Shown: in pieces, positions 60,315 through 64,000 of the stretch
Position numbering within the stretch: position 1 is the stretch's first letter
Layout of the letters: every line of letters starts with the position of its first letter
Notes under the pieces: generated by a model
What the model saw: the letters and a program-made list of their open reading frames with translations, nothing else
Told to the model about the DNA's origin: nothing
Database searches by the model: none
Position numbers and translations under genes: made by a program
Assembly (NCBI GenBank): GCA_046329575.1
Contig: JAXLUJ010000009.1
Location: 104,920-168,919, forward strand
Source: UBA1941 sp046329575
GTDB lineage: Bacteria; Bacteroidota; Bacteroidia; Chitinophagales; LD1
Length of the DNA stretch: 64,000 bases
Direction: 5' to 3'

Positions 60315-60869
60315 CTAATCTTTTAACCTTCCCGCCTTATAAAAGCTGCGGGCATAATAGCGTTCGTCTAACGAATTCACCATCACTCCGCCGTGCACAG
60401 TGGCATGCGCAAAACGCCGGTTTTGAAGATATACCGCCATATGCGAAATGCCTTTTCTTGAAATTTTGAAGAACAGCAGATCGCCTTCGCGCAGTTCACT
60501 GGTATCAACCGGTGTACACTTATTGAAAATATCGCCGGCGGTGCCGCCGATATTTCTGTTGTAGATTTTTTCATAAATCACTGAAGCGAAATCGGAACAA
60601 TCGATGCCGTTGCGGGTACGGCCGCCGTAGCAGTACCTGGTGCCCAGCCAGGTGTAAACTTCAAAATAAAGATCACAATTATCGGCAGCCACTACATCAA
60701 TTTGATTAGCGCGGTAGTAGCTATCCAGCGGCATAAATTTTAATTGAGAATAATCGAATTGTTCACTTTGGGCCTGCACATTGCTTCCTAAAAGGAGGAA
60801 TAGCAACCAGGCGCCAGTAATTCTTGCAAATGATACGAAATCAATACTATATGCTGATAAATGTTTCAC
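60315..60869 (-). CDS. secreted NlpC/P60 (C40) family peptidase
   Basis: 184 residues starting with GTG (no in-frame ATG before residue 46). Signal peptide (ITGAWLLFLLLGSNVQAQ). Catalytic Cys91 in NGIDCSDFAS, His143 in KGISHMAVYL and a third polar residue around FAHATVHGG fit the C40 triad; the usual D-C-S-G-F is D-C-S-D-F here. Cuts stem peptides in the periplasm, so it acts in wall remodelling. Small, one-domain; no LysM or SH3. Single gene between nuoA and a permease gene. Confidence 0.88.
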   Translation of the reverse strand: MKHLSAYSIDFVSFARITGAWLLFLLLGSNVQAQSEQFDYSQLKFMPLDSYYRANQIDVVAADNCDLYFEVYTWLGTRYCYGGRTRNGIDCSDFASVIYEKIYNRNIGGTAGDIFNKCTPVDTSELREGDLLFFKISRKGISHMAVYLQNRRFAHATVHGGVMVNSLDERYYARSFYKAGRLKD

Positions 60870-60918
60870 GTTCGGGGTGGTGAAACTAATAAACGCGGTG
60901 TAATTTAGCGGTTCGGGA

Positions 60919-62604
60919 TTACTTACGTTCCTCTAATTCCGGTTCCAGGGCCAATTTGCTGTGGCTTTTTCCATAAAGGAAATAGCAGACCAAACCAATA
61001 ATGAGCCAGATAGCAAATCGTTCCCAGTTGGTGGCGCCCGATTCACTTAGCAGATAAGCACAGGAAAGTAATCCCAATAAGGGCAGGAGCGACAAGTTTT
61101 TTTTCCAGGAATAAAATGCCAGCGTAGTACACAGCGCTATAAAACCGTAATGCGGTAAAACCTGCCGGATGTTTTGAAATACGAAACCTTGTTGCAATCC
61201 AAAATAGGTATAGAAATAGTCAGGAAATCCGATGAACCAAACTGCAAGAACCATTAAAAAGGAAAACGGATAGAGGTATTTGGCATTGATGTAAGGGGTT
61301 TTGAATTTCGGTTGCGGTCGTTCGGGTTGTGTTTCTAAAATGAGAATTCCGGCGGCTACCAGTGCAAATGCAAACAAAGTGCCGATGCTGGTAAGGTCAA
61401 CCATCAAATCCATGTTCACAAAAAGCGCCGGAACGGCCACTACCACACCGGTTAAAAGCGTTGAAAAAGAGGGCGTTCCGAATTTGGGATGAATGCGCGC
61501 GAAAATGGGCGGCAATAGTCCATCGCGGCTCATACTCATCCAAATTCGTGGCTGACCAACCTGAAAAACTAAAAGTACACTGGCAGTTGCAATCACGGCG
61601 CTGATGGCAATTACTCCGGCCATCCAATGCAAGCCAACCCGGTCGAAAACAAATGCCAGCGGCTCACCCACATTCAATTGGTCGTATTTCACCATGCCGG
61701 TTAGAACCAACGCAATTACCACGTAAATCACTGTACAAATGGCAAGGGCATACATCATGCCACGAGGCAAATCGCGTTGTGGATCTTTACATTCTTCGGC
61801 TGTAGTAGAAATGGCATCAAATCCGATATAGGCAAAGAAGACCGAAGAAATACCTTTTAGTACACCACCAATTTTATTGGGTAGAAAAGGCGACCAGTTT
61901 TGAGGAGTTACGTAGAATGCGCCTACAAAAATGACCAGAAAAATTACAGAAAGTTTAAGCGCCACCATGATATTGGCGCTATGCTTGCTTTCTTTTATAC
62001 CGATGTAGGTGATGGCGGTGATGATGGCCACAATCAGGAAGGCCGGCGCATCGCAAATGAAATGCCAGCCAAAAATTTGCGGCGCGGTTTGCCAGGCTAA
62101 TTCGGCTGCTGCGGTGGCGCCTTTTTCAGCAGTAAAATAGTCCATGGTAAGCCATGCGGGAATGTCGATACCCAGCCCGTGCAGCAGTGTGGTAAAATAA
62201 TCGCTCCATGAAATGGCCACTACGATATTGCCAATGGCGTATTCCATTAATAAATCCCACCCGATAATCCACGCTATGATTTCTCCAAAGGCCACATAGC
62301 TATACGTGTACGCACTGCCGCTCACCGGCACCATGCTGGCAAACTCGGCATAACAAAGCGCGCTGAAACCACAGGCAACCGCTACAAAAATGAAGAGGAA
62401 AATAATTCCCGGCCCGCCATCATAACTCGCTTTGCCGATGGTGGAAAAAATTCCGGCGCCTACAACGGCAGCAATTCCAAGTGCGGTAAGATCGCGAACG
62501 GTGAGCGAGCGTTGCAGTGTATTCCCGGCTTCACCATCGCCATATCCGGCTTCGGCATCTGCAACAATACGAGCTACATCCTTCTTCCTGAAAAGTGATT
62601 TCAT
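60919..62604 (-). CDS. APC-superfamily amino acid permease
   Basis: 561 residues, about 12-14 membrane helices. The first helix holds the AVVGAGIFSTIGKAS motif of the LeuT-fold amino acid carriers; SMVPVSGSAYTYSYVAFGEI is also diagnostic. A long C-terminal region with extra helices (LPHYGFIALCTTLAFY; FAIWLIIGLVCYFLYG) fits the cationic amino acid transporter-like subgroup. Cytoplasmic N-tail is acidic and basic. Substrate unknown. Single gene, 37 bp upstream lies the nuclease gene end. Confidence 0.9.
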   Translation of the reverse strand: MKSLFRKKDVARIVADAEAGYGDGEAGNTLQRSLTVRDLTALGIAAVVGAGIFSTIGKASYDGGPGIIFLFIFVAVACGFSALCYAEFASMVPVSGSAYTYSYVAFGEIIAWIIGWDLLMEYAIGNIVVAISWSDYFTTLLHGLGIDIPAWLTMDYFTAEKGATAAAELAWQTAPQIFGWHFICDAPAFLIVAIITAITYIGIKESKHSANIMVALKLSVIFLVIFVGAFYVTPQNWSPFLPNKIGGVLKGISSVFFAYIGFDAISTTAEECKDPQRDLPRGMMYALAICTVIYVVIALVLTGMVKYDQLNVGEPLAFVFDRVGLHWMAGVIAISAVIATASVLLVFQVGQPRIWMSMSRDGLLPPIFARIHPKFGTPSFSTLLTGVVVAVPALFVNMDLMVDLTSIGTLFAFALVAAGILILETQPERPQPKFKTPYINAKYLYPFSFLMVLAVWFIGFPDYFYTYFGLQQGFVFQNIRQVLPHYGFIALCTTLAFYSWKKNLSLLPLLGLLSCAYLLSESGATNWERFAIWLIIGLVCYFLYGKSHSKLALEPELEERK

Positions 62605-62641
62605 GTTGGTGCAAAGTAGAATAAAACCTGAAACTCAGGCA

Positions 62642-64000
62642 TTATTCTCTGGCGCAAATTCGTTTAAAGTCGCAATACACGCAGCGGTCGCGGTCTTCGG
62701 TTTTTTGAAACGGCCGATCGCGGTCGGCCATTTCACCCAAAATGTCGCGCAACACACTTTCGAACGCTTGCAGGTCTTGAGTTTCTAAAACGGCTTTGCT
62801 GCGATTTTTTTTCAGTGTGTCTAAACCTTTTGAACCTTCACGCAGCCAATAAATTCCTGAGGTAAGGGGTTCTTGAGTTTCATTTAATGTACGATCATAC
62901 AACCAGGCATACATCAATAGTTGAAAGGCTTTTGCAAATTTTGGATTGCTCTTCATCTCTTCCAAATCATCGATGTTCAATTTCGGATTGACGGCGTCGC
63001 CGGTTTTATAATCGGCAATTGCAGTAATACCTTCGCTGCGTTCTACCCGGTCTGTAATCCCTTTCAGTAAAATATTCCGGCCACCCTGCTGCAGCACTAA
63101 ACGCATTTCCTGTTCCAAACGAATAACAGTAAGGGTTTGGTGCCGTTGGTGAAGCGCATTTAATCGTGCTATTTCGGCTTTTAAAAAATTGATGATTAGC
63201 GCTTCGGATACCTGCAGGAGCAAATAATTTTTTCCTTCAGAAAGGTTGTTCTCTGAAAAACGGCGGATCAGATGTTCTTTCAATAATTTCATTACTCCGG
63301 CATCGCGTTGCAGCCAGGGTTGCAAATCGGCCGGTTGGAGGGCCACTCCAAGGAATGGCTTGTAAATTTCTTCCAATGCTTCATGAATAGCCGAGCCGAT
63401 GGTGTTGGCCTGCATTTCTTCTTCCACCTCCTCTTGCTCGCCAAGGCCCAGCAGATATCGAAAATAGAATTGCAGCGAACAATTGATGTACGTGTTCAGT
63501 GCCGAAGGCGAAAGTCCTTTTTCTTCCAAATAAGTAGTCAATTGTTGAAATACTTCATCGCTTTTTGCAATTACAATCGGTTTTTCCTGTTGATCGAGAT
63601 GCGCTTCAAGGGTGAAGATGGATTCGTCCATCTGAACATTAGTCATCTTTTTCCATTCCTGTTCTAATTGCAATATGAAACGACTTTTTTCACCGCCACC
63701 CAGCACATCACTTTCGGTATTGTAAAGCAACACCACTTGTTCCGCGCGCTGCATCAGCCGGTAAAACAGATATGAATACGTACTGTCGCTTTCGTCGGAA
63801 GTAGAAAGTTCATAAGCTTTCCGCATTTCATATGGAATGAAACTGTTGCTCTTTTTAGAAGGTGGCAGAATCCCTTCATTACAGGCCAGAATCACCACCT
63901 GATCAAAATCCAAGGCCCGGGTTTCAAAAATTCCCATCAATTGAATGCCTTCCGTTTGGTCTGATTCAAAGGGAATCCGAACGGTTTTTAACTCATGAAG
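62642..64000 (-). CDS. AddB/RecB-like helicase-nuclease, C-terminal part
   Basis: The frame is open through the right edge; 453 codons are seen and the start is outside. A helicase-like motif VI stretch (GIFETRALDFDQVVILACNE) opens the visible part, followed by a PD-(D/E)XK nuclease: GSAIHEALEEIY, LKGITDRVER, ADYKTGDAV, with the four-cysteine Fe-S staple: CSLQFYFRYLLG and the final C-x2-C-x5-C (CVYCDFKRIC). This is the end of AddB or a related AdnB/RecB-type DNA repair enzyme acting on broken ends. Which subtype cannot be decided without the N-terminus. Confidence 0.85.
   Translation of the reverse strand, partial: LHELKTVRIPFESDQTEGIQLMGIFETRALDFDQVVILACNEGILPPSKKSNSFIPYEMRKAYELSTSDESDSTYSYLFYRLMQRAEQVVLLYNTESDVLGGGEKSRFILQLEQEWKKMTNVQMDESIFTLEAHLDQQEKPIVIAKSDEVFQQLTTYLEEKGLSPSALNTYINCSLQFYFRYLLGLGEQEEVEEEMQANTIGSAIHEALEEIYKPFLGVALQPADLQPWLQRDAGVMKLLKEHLIRRFSENNLSEGKNYLLLQVSEALIINFLKAEIARLNALHQRHQTLTVIRLEQEMRLVLQQGGRNILLKGITDRVERSEGITAIADYKTGDAVNPKLNIDDLEEMKSNPKFAKAFQLLMYAWLYDRTLNETQEPLTSGIYWLREGSKGLDTLKKNRSKAVLETQDLQAFESVLRDILGEMADRDRPFQKTEDRDRCVYCDFKRICARE

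Overview
The window looks like a chromosomal segment of an environmental Bacteroidota (Bacteroidetes) bacterium, probably near Chitinophagales or Sphingobacteriales. The signs are type IX secretion C-terminal sorting domains (types A and B), a TonB-dependent receptor with a carboxypeptidase-like N-terminal domain, promoters of the TTTG / TAnnTTTG kind, a solitary atpDC pair, the DUF4783-nadC-rsmG cluster and many short secreted or lipoprotein genes. Genes are tightly packed; several neighbours overlap by 4 bp (ATGA or GTGA) and several convergent genes share or abut stop codons. I saw no rRNA, tRNA, CRISPR array, prophage or intact insertion sequence.

Layout. 1-5.2 kb: the 5' end of thrS, a secreted hypothetical, infC with a TTG start, an enoyl-CoA hydratase-like gene with ddl, and a LuxC-like acyl-CoA reductase. 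5.2-9.2 kb: a HerA/YjgR-like ATPase and a TonB-dependent receptor. 9.2-13.3 kb: a division/RNA-decay/envelope run (small coiled-coil protein, zapA, rny, GT2 glycosyltransferase, ECF sigma factor). 13.3-17.8 kb: nitronate monooxygenase-like gene, rsmG, nadC, DUF4783 gene, gpmI. 17.8-25.4 kb: two collagen-like surface proteins (one ending in a C1q-like domain) flanking sucC, groES-groEL, a GC-rich palindromic element, a DUF1640-like gene and a TPR lipoprotein. 25.5-33.3 kb: sphingomyelinase-like hydrolase coupled to an NfeD/ClpP-class protease, tandem LysM paralogues, a large T9SS type B surface protein and rnhA. 33.3-45.7 kb: two complete RND efflux systems transcribed away from each other. 45.7-51 kb: atpDC, a secreted hypothetical and clpB. 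51-56.4 kb: two T9SS type A secreted proteins and a large helical protein of unknown function. 56.4-64 kb: a repeat-filled gap, nuoABCDE (the operon stops there), an NlpC/P60 peptidase, an amino acid permease and the 3' end of an AddB/RecB-like Fe-S nuclease.

How it fits together: most genes are housekeeping (translation, NAD, glycolysis/TCA, proteostasis, F1 ATPase, complex I). The accessory part is directed at the envelope: T9SS cargo, collagen-like and LysM proteins, lipoproteins and two efflux pumps. No complete novel defence or biosynthetic system could be recognised. The most interesting signals are regulatory and structural: palindromes over the groESL promoter, the non-AUG infC start, a terminator embedded in a convergent coding sequence, a dispersed palindromic repeat with a conserved loop present twice (one copy beside the point where the nuo operon ends), and a bacterial collagen-C1q protein.
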